A stretch of 64,000 bases of DNA from CAZABC01 sp964483405 (GTDB taxonomy: Bacteria > Chloroflexota > Limnocylindria > Limnocylindrales > CSP1-4), in NCBI GenBank assembly GCA_964483405.1, contig CAZABC010000011.1:9433-73432 (forward strand). The letters run 5' to 3'. Below the pieces are notes generated by a model. That model searched no databases. It saw only the letters and a list, made by a program, of their open reading frames with translations, and was not told the origin of the DNA. Shown piece after piece: positions 32,722 through 44,091 of this stretch. Positions within the stretch are counted from its first letter, which is position 1; each line of letters starts with the position of its first letter. The position numbers were made by a program, and so were the translations under genes.

Positions 32722-35509
32722 CGATGGCCTGGCTGCTCGTCGGTCTCCGCCGCCTCCGCGACGAACGGGCGCCCGCGATCGGGCTCGCCCTGCTCGTCCT
32801 CGCGACCGCCCTCGTCTTCGCCCTCGGGCCGCGGATCCTCGGCCGGGTCGCCGACGAGGCGCTCCGTGGGGCGGTCGAGGACGCCCCCGCGGCCCAGGCG
32901 AACCTCCAGCTCATCCAGGCCCGGCGGATCGGGCCGGACGCGCGCGGGCCGCTCGAGGGTGCCCGGATCGTCGGCGAGGAGCTCGAGGCCCAGCTGCCGG
33001 CGGGGATCCGCGGACTCGTCGCCGAGCGCTCGTTCCTGGCCGAGACGCCCCGCTACCGGATCGAGGAGCCGACGCCGACCGAGAGCTACGCGATCCTGCG
33101 CTTCCAGCCTGGGCTCACCGATCGGCTGGCGCTGACGAGCGGCCGCTGGCCGGCCGGCACGACCTCGACGATGCCGGACTTCGAGGCCGAGCCGGGGGCG
33201 ACGCCACGGGACCTGCCGGTCCTCGAGATCGCCGTCTCCGACGCCACCGCCGAGGCGTATCGGATCGCGGTCGGTGACACTCTTCGACTGTCGCTCGACA
33301 TGTCCGACCCGCTCACGGTCCGGCGGGCTGGCCACCGGCTCGCGGCAGCGGTCGTGGGCACGTATCGCGCCCCGGACCCCGGCTCGTCGTTCTGGCTCGG
33401 CGAGCCGGTCCTCGAGCGGCCGGTCATCCGGGCGCTCTCGTCGGAGATCCAGTTCCTCGACGCGACGGTCGTCGCGAGCCCTGACGCGTACGACGCGTAC
33501 ATGGCGGCGACGGCGGCCACGCCCGCCGGGGCGCTCGATCCGGCCGACCTGCGGTACACGTGGCGGTTCTACGTCGACCCCGGGCGCCTCGAAGGCGAGG
33601 AGGCCTCCGCGCTCGTCGCCGACCTGCGCCGGCTCGAGGCGGTCTTCCCGACCTCGGCGGCCGCGGCGGGACCGGGCGGGACCATCCTCCGGAGCGGGCT
33701 GCTCCGGATCGTCGCGGCGGAGCAGGCCGCGTGGCGGTCGGCCGAGGCGATCCTCGCCGTGGCGATCGTGGGGCCGGCGGCGGTGACGCTCGGCGCCCTC
33801 GGTCTCGTGGCGCTCCTCGTCGCCCGGCGACGCCGGACCGCGGTCGCGCTCTGGCGGAGCCGGGGCGCGTCGATCGCCCAGGTCGCCGGGTCCGCGATCG
33901 CCGAGGGGATCCTCGTCGTGCTGCCGGCGGTGGTCGTGGCGACCTGGCTCGCGACGCACGCCGAGCCCGACGGCGAGCTCGGCCCGACGGTGCTGGCGGC
34001 TGCCGCGGTCGGTGCCGTCGCGACCGCCCTCGTCACGTGGGCCGTCGTCGGCGCCGCCCGGGCGAGCGACCGGGCCGCCCGGACCGACCGCGACGGCGGC
34101 GTCGCCCGGCGGCCCGCCCCGCGCCGGACCGTCCTCGAGCTCCTGGTGGTCGGGCTGGCCCTCGGTGGTGCGTTCCTGCTCCGCGACCGTGGGGTCCGGG
34201 CGGTCGGCGATGGCGGTCCGATCGGGTCGGCGGACCCGTTCGTCGCGGCGGTACCGCTCCTCCTCGGACTCGCCGCGGCGCTCGTCGCGATGCGCCTCTA
34301 TCCGGTCGTGACCCGGCTGGCGGCGGCCGTCGCGGCGACCGGCCGCGACCTCGTCGCCGTCCATGCGCTGCGCCAGGCGTCGCGCGGCGGCGGCGGCGGC
34401 GCGATCCTCCTCGTCCTGCTCGTCACCGCCGCCGTCGGCGCGTTCGGCTCGACGACGCTCGTTCACCTCGACCGGGCGATGGACGCCGTCGCCTGGCAGG
34501 AGACGGGGGCGTCGTTCCGGGTCGTCCGCGACCCGGGTCCGCTGCCGTCGGACTTCGACCCGGCGGCGATCGCCGGGGTCGAGGCGACCGCCGAGGGGCA
34601 CCGGGCGCGGGTCTCGCTCGGCTACCGGGTCGTGGCCGCCGAGCTGCTCGCACTCGACATGGCTGCCTACGCGCGCGTCACGGCCGGCACGCCGGTCGAG
34701 CCCGCGTTCCCGCTCGACCTCGCCTCGCCCGGCGCCGAGGTGCCGGCGATCATCGGGACCCTGGCCGCGACCAGTGGCGACGAGCTCGCGCTCGGCGACA
34801 CGTTCGAGGTCACGGTCGGCGGCGAGCGAGTGACGTTCCGGGTCGCCGAGATCCGGCCGTCCTTCCCGACGCTCCCGCTCGACGAGGCGTTCATCGTCGC
34901 CGATCTGGCGCGGCTCGCGTCCGCCGTCGGGCCGGATGCGGCCGACGCCCTGCGCCCGACCGATGCGTTCCTGCGCGCGCCGACCGACGCCGCCGACGGG
35001 ATCGAGGCCGCTCTCGCCGTCGACCCCGGCCTCGTCCTCGCCGGCCGCGATGCGCGGGCGGGCGAGCTCCGCGCGTCGCCGATCGTCTCGTCGGTCGTGG
35101 CGGGGGTGACGGCCGCGGCCATCGTGGCGGCCACCTACGCGATCCTCGCGATCGGCGCGGCGCTCGCCCTCGTCGGGGCCGCCCGGGCCCCCGAGGTCGC
35201 GATGCTTCGCACGCTCGGGCTTGCCGGCCGCCAGGTCTCGCGGCTGGTTGCCGTCGAGTACGGACCGCTCGTCCTCGTCGCGCTCGGCGTCGGCGCGCTC
35301 CTCGGCCTTGTGACGTTCGTCATCCTGCTGCCGGGTCTCGGCTTCGCGAGCGTCGTCGGCTCGCCCGTCGACGTCCCGCTCGCGCTCGTGCCCGGTCAGC
35401 TCGTCGCGCTCGCCATCGCCCTCGCTGTCATCCTCGTCCTCGCGATCGGGATGGCCGCCGCCCTCGAGCGAGCCAGCGACCCGGTCGCCGTCCTCCGGCG
35501 AGGCACCGA

Positions 35510-35513
<4 letters not shown>
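32718..35513 (+). CDS. FtsX/MacB-type ABC permease, second subunit
   Basis: About 931 residues, organised like the preceding permease: N-terminal helix (~18-38), extracytoplasmic domain, a central block of helices (~340-560) with WRSRGASIAQVAGSAIAEG (an FtsX-type coupling segment), a second extracytoplasmic domain, and a C-terminal FtsX domain with AMLRTLGLAGRQVSRLVAVE. GTG 32718 overlaps the previous stop (GTGA); ATG 32724 is the alternative. Its own stop overlaps the ATPase start by four bases. It likely forms a heterodimer with the first permease. Confidence 0.82.
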
Positions 35514-36603
<1,090 letters not shown>

Positions 36604-36607
<4 letters not shown>

Positions 36608-37479
36608 GCGGCGTGGCCGGCGGCGGCCCCGGCACGGCCGGCGCCGGCGGCGGCCCNNNNNNNNNNNNNNNNNNNNNNNNNNNNNNNNNNNNNNNNNNNN
36701 NNNNNNNNNNNNNNNNNNNNNNNNNNNNNNNNNNNNNNNNNNNNNNNNNNNNNNNNGCCGGCGGCGGCCCCGGCACGGCCGGCGCCGGCGGCGGCCCGAT
36801 GGTGATCGCCGAGGGCCTCGTCCGCGACTACCCCTCCGGCGACGACGTCGTCCATGCCCTCCGCGGCGTCGATCTGGTCGTCGGTCGCGGCCGGCTTCTC
36901 GCGATCCGCGGCCGGTCGGGCAGTGGCAAGACGACGCTCCTCAACCTCCTCGGCGGGCTGGACCGTCCGACGGCCGGCCGCGTGGTCGTCGACGGACGCG
37001 AGCTCTCGGGGATGGGCGACGACGAGCTCGTCGACGTCCGACGCCACACGGTCGCCTTCATCTTCCAGGCGTTCGGCCTCATCCCGATCCTGACCGCCGC
37101 CGAGAACGTCGAGGTCCCGCTCCGCCTCGTCCGGGCCGATCCGCGGATGCGCGACGACCGTGTCTTCGAGCTGCTCGAGCTCGTCGGCCTCGCCGAGCGG
37201 GCGCGCCACCGGCCGCACGAGCTGTCGGGCGGCGAGCAGCAGCGCGTGGCGATCGCCCGGGCCCTCGCGAACCGGCCGCAGCTCCTCATCGCCGACGAGC
37301 CGACCGGCCAGCTCGACTCCGAGACGGGCCACCGGATCATGACCCTGCTCCGGTCGATCGTCCGCTCGGAGGGCGTGACCGCGATCGTCGCGACGCACGA
37401 CCCGCTGATGCTCGACGTGGCCGACGAGATCCTCGAGCTCCGAGACGGCGTCGTGGTCGGCGGGCACGGGCCCGGGTAG
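36604..37479 (+). CDS. Second ABC exporter ATP-binding protein (gap inside N-terminal repeat)
   Basis: After a Gly/Pro/Ala-rich repeat interrupted by 100 N, a standard LolD/MacB ATPase follows from MVIAEGLVRDYPSGDD (ATG 36799): Walker A IRGRSGSGKTTLLN, signature LSGGEQQRVAIA, Walker B LLIADEPTGQLDS, switch His in VATHDP. GTG 36604 overlaps the previous stop. The true N-terminus may instead be ATG 36799; the repeat upstream (GGGPGTAGAG) is of unknown length. Together the two ATPases and two permeases could make one heteromeric exporter. Confidence 0.85.
36614..36795. repeat. 27-bp Gly/Pro/Ala-coding tandem repeat around gap
   Basis: gccggcggcggccccggcac recurs on both sides of the N run, coding AGGGPGTAG. 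The gap has probably swallowed further copies. Confidence 0.8.
36657..36756. other. Assembly gap (100 N)
   Basis: Exactly 100 N inside the repeat of the second ATPase gene; real size unknown. Confidence 0.98.
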
Positions 37480-37560
37480 GCGCTCGGGCCCCGCGGCGCC
37501 GCCGTCGCGGGTCCGCCCACGACCGGTACCGCCGACACGCGTCTGCGGCGTGGCCCGCCT

Positions 37561-37644
37561 TGGCCCATCGGGCACCCCGACCTTGCCCTGGCCCACCGTG
37601 GCCTGCGATCTCGCCTTGGCCCATCGTGGCCTGCGAGTCTGCGA
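37561..37644. repeat. 28-bp tandem repeat, three units
   Basis: Units start with tggcccatcg or tggcccaccg at 37561, 37589 and 37617, spaced exactly 28 bp; the last two share tggcctgcga. The unit is not a multiple of three and lies in a 630-bp stretch with no supported gene. Confidence 0.75.
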
Positions 37645-37819
37645 TTTCCGACCGCGCGCCTCGACTCGGTCGGTTCGTGGTCCCAAGGGCCACGATCGGC
37701 TTGTCGATTCGGACGTTCGCGTCGGTTCGCGGTCTCTGGGGCGACGAGAGGGTGCGACTCGATCAGGCCGCCGGGCCGATGCTCAGGAATACAGACTGTG
37801 AGGCAACAGCCGGGTGGTG

Positions 37820-38070
37820 CCCCCGTTCCGACGCCCGCCCCGCCGCACCGCCGCCCCGGGGCCCCGCACCGCCGCCCCGCCGCCCCGCCGCACCGCCGCC
37901 CCGGGNNNNNNNNNNNNNNNNNNNNNNNNNNNNNNNNNNNNNNNNNNNNNNNNNNNNNNNNNNNNNNNNNNNNNNNNNNNNNNNNNNNNNNNNNNNNNNN
38001 NNNNNCCGCCCCGCCGCACCGCCGCCCCGGGCACCGCCGCCCGGCACCCGCCCCGCCGCACGGCCGTCCC
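37820..38070. repeat. GC-rich low-complexity repeat around gap
   Basis: Short units such as ccgcaccgccgccccgg repeat on both sides of a 100-N gap. No coding frame is credible; Pro/Arg/His-rich translations appear in several frames at once. Confidence 0.75.
37906..38005. other. Assembly gap (100 N)
   Basis: Exactly 100 N inside low-complexity repeat; real size unknown. Confidence 0.98.
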
Positions 38071-38111
38071 GCAGCGGCCCGGCGACACCGCTGCGCGACA
38101 CGAGCCGGCCG

Positions 38112-38471
38112 TCAACCCGCCTCGGCGCCCCCGGCGTCGCCGGACGGACGGTACGCGACGACCTCGACTCGCTCGACGGTGATGAGCCCGCCGCCGATCA
38201 TCGCGTCGATCTCCGGCAGCACCTCGCGGAGACGGTCCTCCCGGTCGACGACCTCGACGAGGACCGGCAGGTCCTCCGACAGCCGAAGGATCCGCGTCGT
38301 GTGGATCCGCGCCGCGGCGCCATAGCCCTCGATCCCGCGCAGGACGGTCGCCCCGGCGATCCCCCGCTCGCGGAGCCGGTGGACGATCGCCTCGTAGAGC
38401 GGCCGGCCGTGCCAGGTGTCCGACTCGCCGAGATAGATCCTGGCGAGCAGCGCGGTGCCCTCGATCCTCAT
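38112..38471 (-). CDS. DUF190 (PII-like) protein
   Basis: A 119-residue protein of the DUF190 family, with a PII-like ferredoxin fold: ALLARIYLGESDTWHGRPLY, AGATVLRGIEGYGAAARIHT and VLVEVVDREDRLREVLPEID. It starts four bases inside the CrcB gene (ATGA overlap), an association common for DUF190 proteins, which are thought to regulate the fluoride channel. Confidence 0.85.
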   Translation of the reverse strand: MRIEGTALLARIYLGESDTWHGRPLYEAIVHRLRERGIAGATVLRGIEGYGAAARIHTTRILRLSEDLPVLVEVVDREDRLREVLPEIDAMIGGGLITVERVEVVAYRPSGDAGGAEAG

Positions 38472-38842
38472 CCGAGTGCCCTCCCGAGGGTGAGGCCGGC
38501 GACGACGGCGACGAGGCCGACGACGACCGAGCCCAGGACGTTGGCGAGGGCGATGCCGACGGCGCCGTCCTCCCATAGCCGCCAGCTCTCGAGCATCAGC
38601 GTCGAGAAGGTGGTGTACGCGCCGAGGAAGCCGATCATCAACGGTCCGCGGACGTCGGCCGGCAGGACGTCGCGCTCGATCGCGAGGGCGAAGAGGACGC
38701 CCAGGACGAACGAGCCCGAGGCGTTGACGACGAGCGTGCCCCACGGGAAGGCCCCGGCGGCCCGTTCGGCGACCCAGCCGTCGACGACGTAGCGGGCGAC
38801 CGCGCCCGCGGCCCCGCCGATGGCGATCAGGACGAGCGGCAT
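38468..38842 (-). CDS. crcB: Fluoride exporter CrcB/Fluc
   Basis: A 124-residue, four-helix protein with the Fluc signature: GGAAGAVARYVV near the N-terminus, TLVVNASGSFVLGVL (central Asn/Gly), and GFLGAYTTFSTLMLES (the TTFSTF-type motif lining the pore). Fluc works as an antiparallel dimer expelling fluoride. It overlaps DUF190. No fluoride riboswitch is recognisable in the 45-bp upstream gap, which borders the channel gene on the same strand. Confidence 0.92.
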   Translation of the reverse strand: MPLVLIAIGGAAGAVARYVVDGWVAERAAGAFPWGTLVVNASGSFVLGVLFALAIERDVLPADVRGPLMIGFLGAYTTFSTLMLESWRLWEDGAVGIALANVLGSVVVGLVAVVAGLTLGRALG

Positions 38843-38887
38843 CGGCGACTCACGCTCGGCATCGGCGGTAGCGCTCCGGATGGCCGC

Positions 38888-39751
38888 TCACTCCGGCGCA
38901 CCTGACCCGCGCGCAACGAGGAGCCGGCGCAGCTCGGCGAGCTCCGACCGGACCGCGGCGACCTCGGCCGCGAGGGCCCTGTCCGTGGCGGCCTCCGCCT
39001 CGGCAGCGTCGTTCGCGGCCTTGTCCTCCGCCGCCTCCTCCTCGGCGCTGCTGCCCATGAAGATCGTCGCGAGGTAGCTCGTCAGCACCCCGAAGATCGC
39101 GATCCCGGTCGCCATCGTCAGGACGCCGATGATCCGACCCTCGTTCGTCACCGGGAAGCGGTCGCCATAGCCCACCGTCGTGATCGTCACGAATGCCCAC
39201 CAGATCGCATCGGAGCCGGACTTGATGTTCGAGCCCTCGGCCGAGGGCTCGACGAACGCGATGGCGCATCCCCCGAAGAGCAGGACGAGGGTCGCGCCGA
39301 TGATGATGAGATAGACGGCCGCGTCGGCCCGCCGATCGACGAACTCCCGGGCGAGCTCCCTCGGCTGCTTCAGCCTGAGGATCCGGACGACACGGGTGAG
39401 ACGGAAGACGCGGAACGCCCGGAAGGCGCCGGCTGCCGGGATGCTGCCGAGCAGGTCGAAGGTGCCCTGCGGCAGGGTCCGCCCCGGCCGTGTTCCGAAC
39501 ATGTAGTCCCGCTTCGACTCGGCCCGGATCAGCGAGCGGCCGAAGTCGAAGAGGAAGATGAAGCAGAAGAGCGTGTCGATGGCCACCAGGACCTGGTCGA
39601 CCTCGGGGATCCTGACGATCACGGTGAAGAACATCACGCCGAGCGACAGGATCGTCAGCAGGCCGGTGAACAGCTCGTACATCGAGCTCTCGCTCTGGGC
39701 CGCGTCGGGCTGCGCGCCGGTCGCCTCCAGGCTCGCCGTCTGTGCGGTCAT
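38888..39751 (-). CDS. Voltage-gated potassium-channel-like protein
   Basis: A 287-residue protein with six-helix channel layout. S1-S4 lie within residues ~28-135, S4 carrying regularly spaced arginines (AFRAFRVFRLTRVVRILR). S5, pore helix and the filter TTVGYGD follow (near residue 198), then S6. A Glu/Ala-rich coiled coil forms the last ~60 residues, which likely tetramerises. The filter predicts K+ selectivity. The start ATG 39751 has AAAGGAG upstream. No partner gene is evident. Confidence 0.9.
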   Translation of the reverse strand: MTAQTASLEATGAQPDAAQSESSMYELFTGLLTILSLGVMFFTVIVRIPEVDQVLVAIDTLFCFIFLFDFGRSLIRAESKRDYMFGTRPGRTLPQGTFDLLGSIPAAGAFRAFRVFRLTRVVRILRLKQPRELAREFVDRRADAAVYLIIIGATLVLLFGGCAIAFVEPSAEGSNIKSGSDAIWWAFVTITTVGYGDRFPVTNEGRIIGVLTMATGIAIFGVLTSYLATIFMGSSAEEEAAEDKAANDAAEAEAATDRALAAEVAAVRSELAELRRLLVARGSGAPE

Positions 39752-39766
39752 CGATCGTCGCTCCTT

Positions 39767-40141
39767 TCAGCCGGCCCGGGTGACGTAGAGCTTGCGGGTC
39801 GTCTCGAGGATGTCCCATCGCCCCGACCAGCCGCGCGGCAGGACGATCGCGTCGCCGGCGAGCAGGTCGTGGGTCGTGCCGTCGGCGTCGGTGATCCGGG
39901 CGTGGCCGGACAGGACATGGACGGTCTCGGTGTCCGGCCGGTCGACGATCGACCAGCCACCGGCGGTGCACTCCCAGATGCCGACCTGGAGGGCGCCGTC
40001 GGGGCTCGCGTGGAGGACCCGCGTGGCCGTCATCGGGTGGCCGTGATCGGCACCGGCGCGCGGGCCGGTCGGCTCGAGCTCCCCGAAGAGCAGGTCGGTC
40101 GGCGCGGCGATCGAGGCTGGGCTGGCGGCGGTCTCGGTCAT
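39767..40141 (-). CDS. Cupin-domain protein
   Basis: A 124-residue cupin of the Cupin_3/DUF861 type: LQVGIWECTAGGWSIVDRP, the metal-motif segment ETVHVLSGHARITDADG, and AGDAIVLPRGWSGRWDI. Members include ureidoglycine aminohydrolase-like enzymes and many unassigned proteins found beside amine oxidases. Located 43 bp downstream of a FAD-dependent amine oxidoreductase on the same strand, it probably works in the same pathway. Confidence 0.82.
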   Translation of the reverse strand: MTETAASPASIAAPTDLLFGELEPTGPRAGADHGHPMTATRVLHASPDGALQVGIWECTAGGWSIVDRPDTETVHVLSGHARITDADGTTHDLLAGDAIVLPRGWSGRWDILETTRKLYVTRAG

Positions 40142-40184
40142 GGTCCTCTCCTCCTGTCGGCGCGGGTGGCCGCGCCCCGATGGG

Positions 40185-41573
40185 TCAGTGCGAGGCGATC
40201 CGCTCGGCCAGCGAGCGGCCCGTCGGGGGAACGCCGGTCGCCTCGGCCCGGCGGTCGAGCCGACCGAGGGCCCACTGCGTGTAGCGGACGCCGAGCCAGC
40301 GGAACGGCTCCGGCTCCCAGTCCCGCGATCGGTGGCCGACGAGCGGCAGCTCGGTGCGCTCGGTCCGCTCGCCGGCGATGAGGTCGGCCAGCGTCCGGCC
40401 GGCAAGGTTCGCGACCGAGACGCCGTGGCCGACGTAGCCGCGGGCCGTCGCGACGCCGGTCGCGGGGTCGAAGGCGACCGTCGGGTGCCAGTCGCGCGGC
40501 ATCCCGAGCGGGCCGCCCCAGGCGTGGCTGAAGCGGACGCCCCTCAGGGCCGGGAACCAGGCCCGGGCGAAGCCGCGGAGCATCTCGTGGGTCGGCCAGT
40601 GGAGGTCGTACTCGGGCCTGATCGGCGAGCCGAAGCGGTACGGCGCGCCACGCCCGCCGAAAAGGATCCGGCCATCCTCGGTCCGCGACAGGTAGTCGAC
40701 CGAGAGCCGGGTCGAGGCGACGACCTCGCGTCCGTCCCAGCCGATCGTCGCCCACTGCGCGTCGGTCAGCGGCTCGGTCAGGACGATGAGCGAGTAGACC
40801 GGGATGAGCTGCCGGCCGAGCCTGGGCAGCTGCCGGAGGAACGCCTCGCCGGCGAGGACGACGACGGGCGCCCGGACGTCGCCGCGGTCGGTCACCAGCG
40901 TCGCCCGGCCGGTGGCGTCGCGCCCGCGCCAGTCGCCCACGGTCGTTCCCTCGACGATCCGGCCGCCGAGCCGCTCGACGAGGGTCGCGAGACCACGGAC
41001 GAGGCGGCCGGGGTGGACGACCGCGGCATCGGGCGAGGCGAGACCGCGGATCGCGCCGGCGATCCGGATCCGCTCGGCCACCCCGGCCGCGTCGAGGAGC
41101 CGATAGCGGTCGGCGAACCCGAAGCGCTCGTACTCCGCGTAGGCGGCCTCGAGCGCCGGCACGCCGTGCGGTCCGCGGGCGACGATGAGCGAGCCGCCGC
41201 GATGGAAGCCCGCGTCGAGGCCTTCGGTCGCGCAGACCCGCCCGACCTCGTCGACCGCGTCGTACGTCGCCGCCTGGATCCGCCGCGCGCCGTCGTCGCC
41301 GTGGATGCGGGCGAGCCGGTCCATCGAGATGTTGAGGTCGGGGGCGCACCAGGCCCCGTTCCGGCCCGACGCGCCCCAGCCGGCGATCTCGCGCTCGACG
41401 ACGATCACCCGCAGGCCCGGCTGCCGGCGCAACAGGTAGTAGGCGGTCCACAGGCCGGTGTAGCCGGCCCCGAGGATCGCGACGTCGGCCTCGACCGACC
41501 CGTCGAGCGGCGGGCGGGGCGTCAGGTCGCCGGCGGTCTCGAGCCAGAACGAGACGGAGCGGTGGTCGGTCAC
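40185..41573 (-). CDS. FAD-dependent amine/amino-acid oxidoreductase (DAO family)
   Basis: A 462-residue DAO-fold enzyme: the dinucleotide motif VAILGAGYTGLWTAYYLL, then VVEREIAGWGASGRNGAWCAP, as in gamma-glutamylputrescine oxidase (PuuB/OrdL) and related deaminating oxidases, and C-terminal GYVGHGVSVANLAGRTLADL. It would oxidise a secondary amine or amino acid to imine with H2O2 or electron transfer. GTG 41573 is chosen; an in-frame upstream start adds ten residues. It is downstream of the HD gene. Confidence 0.85.
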   Translation of the reverse strand: MTDHRSVSFWLETAGDLTPRPPLDGSVEADVAILGAGYTGLWTAYYLLRRQPGLRVIVVEREIAGWGASGRNGAWCAPDLNISMDRLARIHGDDGARRIQAATYDAVDEVGRVCATEGLDAGFHRGGSLIVARGPHGVPALEAAYAEYERFGFADRYRLLDAAGVAERIRIAGAIRGLASPDAAVVHPGRLVRGLATLVERLGGRIVEGTTVGDWRGRDATGRATLVTDRGDVRAPVVVLAGEAFLRQLPRLGRQLIPVYSLIVLTEPLTDAQWATIGWDGREVVASTRLSVDYLSRTEDGRILFGGRGAPYRFGSPIRPEYDLHWPTHEMLRGFARAWFPALRGVRFSHAWGGPLGMPRDWHPTVAFDPATGVATARGYVGHGVSVANLAGRTLADLIAGERTERTELPLVGHRSRDWEPEPFRWLGVRYTQWALGRLDRRAEATGVPPTGRSLAERIASH

Positions 41574-41660
41574 GCGCCGAGGATACGCGTCGCGACGGGG
41601 CACGACTCGCCGCCCGCGAGCCGCCCGCGAGCCGCCCGCGAACCGTCCGCGAGCCGCCCG

Positions 41661-43079
41661 CTATCCCCCCACGCGCCGGTAGCGCCGGCCGATCAGGCTG
41701 TACGCCGGGAGCCGGGCGGCCAGGCTCCGGCTGACCGGCTCGGCCGGTCGACCGTCGCGCCCCTCGACCGCGAGCTTCGCGTCGGTCGCGTCCGCGTCCG
41801 CCGGCCGCGCGTCGACGATGGCGAGGTCGATGACGACCCGACCCGGCTCCGGCTCACCGAGCGTCGCGATCTCCGCGTCCGGTCGCTCGCCGGCCTCGTA
41901 CTGGACCCGGACCTCGCGCTCCGAGCGCCAGCTCGGGCGGCGCAGGAGGATCGCCCGCCAGCCGCCCGCCACGGCCGGGGTGACGGTGCCGTCACCCGGT
42001 GCCGGGTGGAAGGCGATCGCCTCGCCGCGGGCCCATCGGGCGGCCTGGTGGAGGAGGGCGTACTCGTCGAGATCGGCATAGTCGGCCAGCCGGTCCGCCG
42101 GCGAGCCCTCGCCGAAGATCGCCCGGACGCTCGGCTCGAAGACCTCGGCGAGGTCGAGGTCGATCGCCCGGACCGTCCGGTGGAAGTAGACCTGCTGGTA
42201 CATGAACAGCCGCGCCGTGAGGAACATCTCCAGCGCCCCGAGCCCCGGCTCGTAGAGAGTGAGCCCGCGCTCAGAGACGAAGGTGTAGCGCCGCAGCCGC
42301 TCGACGTCGACCGGTCCGGTCGCCACGCCGGTGAGATACGCGTCGCGCCGGACGTAGTCGAGGTTGTCGACGGTGAAGACGCCCGACAGGAGCGGCTGGA
42401 GCCAGCGCAGCCAGCGCGGCATCGCCGGGTCGGCGAGCGCCGGCTTGCTGACGAGGAACGACACCCAGCGCGGGTCGATCGCTTCGCCGGGCGCGAAGGC
42501 GTCCCGCTCGGCGACCGAGCCGGGCGCCCGGCGGAGCCCGCCGATGAGCGTCCCGAGCTCGTCCTCGATGATCCGCTGGCTGAGGTCCTCGTGGGACAGC
42601 GGCTTGCCGACCGGCCGGCGTGGGTCGGCCGGCGCCTCGAACGCGGCAAGGACGTGGTCGTCGAAGAAGTGGGCGAACGGGCCGTGGCCGACGTCGTGGA
42701 GCAGGCCGGCGATCCGGAGCGTCTCGACGACGAGCCCCTCCGATGGCACTGGCTCGTCGGGCTCGACCGTCCGGAGCGCCGACCGGAGCGACTCGTAGAG
42801 CGACCGCCCCCATAGCCCCGCCTCGTGCATGACCCCGAGCCCGTGGGTGAACCGGGAGTGCTCGGCCGTCGGGTAGACCCAGCGGGCGCTCTGGAGCTGG
42901 CTGATCCGGCGGAGCCGCTGGACCCACGCGGAGTCGAGGAGGTCCTCCTCGGCGACGGCCTCCTCGGGCAGCCCCGCGGCCCGGGCCTCGCGCGGCGAGA
43001 GCCGCTTCGAGAGCTCGACGTAGCCGTGGATCGGGTCGCTGATGAGGTTGACCGCGGAGAACGGGTGGCGCCGGCTCAT
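41661..43079 (-). CDS. HD-superfamily phosphohydrolase (COG1078/SAMHD1-like)
   Basis: A 472-residue protein. The HD metal site is intact: His in EHSRFTHGLGV, HD in AGLLHDVGHGPFAH, Asp in FTVDNLDYVRRD. The N-terminal DPIHGYVELS and internal LQSARWVYPTAEHSRF segments are diagnostic for the dNTPase/SAMHD1-related HD family. It likely hydrolyses nucleotides or a (p)ppGpp-like substrate. Start ATG 43079 overlaps the preceding regulator gene by four bases. Confidence 0.88.
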   Translation of the reverse strand: MSRRHPFSAVNLISDPIHGYVELSKRLSPREARAAGLPEEAVAEEDLLDSAWVQRLRRISQLQSARWVYPTAEHSRFTHGLGVMHEAGLWGRSLYESLRSALRTVEPDEPVPSEGLVVETLRIAGLLHDVGHGPFAHFFDDHVLAAFEAPADPRRPVGKPLSHEDLSQRIIEDELGTLIGGLRRAPGSVAERDAFAPGEAIDPRWVSFLVSKPALADPAMPRWLRWLQPLLSGVFTVDNLDYVRRDAYLTGVATGPVDVERLRRYTFVSERGLTLYEPGLGALEMFLTARLFMYQQVYFHRTVRAIDLDLAEVFEPSVRAIFGEGSPADRLADYADLDEYALLHQAARWARGEAIAFHPAPGDGTVTPAVAGGWRAILLRRPSWRSEREVRVQYEAGERPDAEIATLGEPEPGRVVIDLAIVDARPADADATDAKLAVEGRDGRPAEPVSRSLAARLPAYSLIGRRYRRVGG

Positions 43080-44077
43080 CCGGGGGCACCGTAGCGGCCC
43101 GCCGCTCGCCCGAGCGTCGCCGCGACGTCGGCCCGCAGCTCCGCCGGCTCGAGCACCTCCACCTCGTCGCCCCAGGACAGGATCCAGAGCCGGATCTCGA
43201 TGGGACCCGAGACGGTCGCCCGCCAGGTGAGCGAGCCGTCGGCCGCTGGCTCGATTCGCTGGCTCGGGTGCCACGTCGCCTCGCCGACGCGGGCGGCGAC
43301 CGCCGGCGTGAAGCGCAGGACGACGTCGACCGGCGGCTGGTCCGCGATGATGTCCCAGGCGAGCGGCAGGCTCGCCTCGACGTCCGCGTCGGGCGGCTCG
43401 AACGTCGCCGGCGTGAGCGCGAGCTCGAGGATCCGCTCGATCTTGAACGTCCGGAGCGCGCCGCGCGTCTCGTCGAAGCCGACGAGGTAGAGGGCATGGG
43501 TCTGGAGCGAGGGCTCGATGAGGTACGGCCGGACCCGCGCCTCGCGACGCTCGTGCGACCGACCCTCGTACGCCCCCGGGGCGTAGGTGAAGGTGACGAC
43601 CCGCCGCTCCGCCCAGGCCCGCGCCAGGAGCTGGACGTGCCGGCTGAACCGCTCGTCGCGGGGGCGCGTCGCCATGACCGCGAGCGTTCGCTCGACGTGC
43701 TCGCCGAGGGCGTCGGGGACGACCGCCTTGAGCTTCTGGAACGCGCCCGCGAGATCGGGGTCGTACTTGTCGGCGTAGCGGACCATGAGCCGCGCCGAGA
43801 GGACGACGGCCATCGCCTCGGTCCGCGTCAGCTTGAGCGCCGGGAGGAGCGCGTCGCCGGCAAGGCCCCACGTCCCGTGGTCGTTCCAGAGCGGGATCTC
43901 CATCTCGGTCTCGAGGGCGACGAGGTCGCGATAGACCGTCCGCTTGGAGACGCCGACCCGGCGGGCGATCTCCTCGACGTGGACGCCGCTCTCGCCGTGC
44001 GCCTGGAGCACGCCGAGGACCCGGGCGAAGCGGGCCAGTCGATCGCGCTTGCCGCTCCGGGGCTCGTCGTCGAGCAT
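43076..44077 (-). CDS. WYL-domain transcriptional regulator
   Basis: A 333-residue regulator: an N-terminal HTH_11-like domain (RFARVLGVLQAHGESGVHVE, then VSKRTVYRDLVALETEMEIP), a linker, and a WYL ligand-sensing domain (about residues 145-250, with YLIEPSLQTHALYLVGFDE) plus WCX C-terminal part. WYL domains sense nucleotides or nucleic acids. The start ATG has GGAGGGG upstream, and its stop overlaps the HD start, so the pair is likely one operon and functionally linked. Confidence 0.88.
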   Translation of the reverse strand: MLDDEPRSGKRDRLARFARVLGVLQAHGESGVHVEEIARRVGVSKRTVYRDLVALETEMEIPLWNDHGTWGLAGDALLPALKLTRTEAMAVVLSARLMVRYADKYDPDLAGAFQKLKAVVPDALGEHVERTLAVMATRPRDERFSRHVQLLARAWAERRVVTFTYAPGAYEGRSHERREARVRPYLIEPSLQTHALYLVGFDETRGALRTFKIERILELALTPATFEPPDADVEASLPLAWDIIADQPPVDVVLRFTPAVAARVGEATWHPSQRIEPAADGSLTWRATVSGPIEIRLWILSWGDEVEVLEPAELRADVAATLGRAAGRYGAPG

Positions 44078-44091
44078 CGCCGACCCCTCCT

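Noticed and set aside
37798..38110. Proline/histidine/arginine-rich small proteins on both strands
   Set aside because: Every frame is open because of the simple repeat, and the N gap lies in the middle; no ribosome site or domain.
38843..38887. Fluoride riboswitch before crcB
   Set aside because: Only 45 bp separate the genes and I cannot build the conserved riboswitch core in them.
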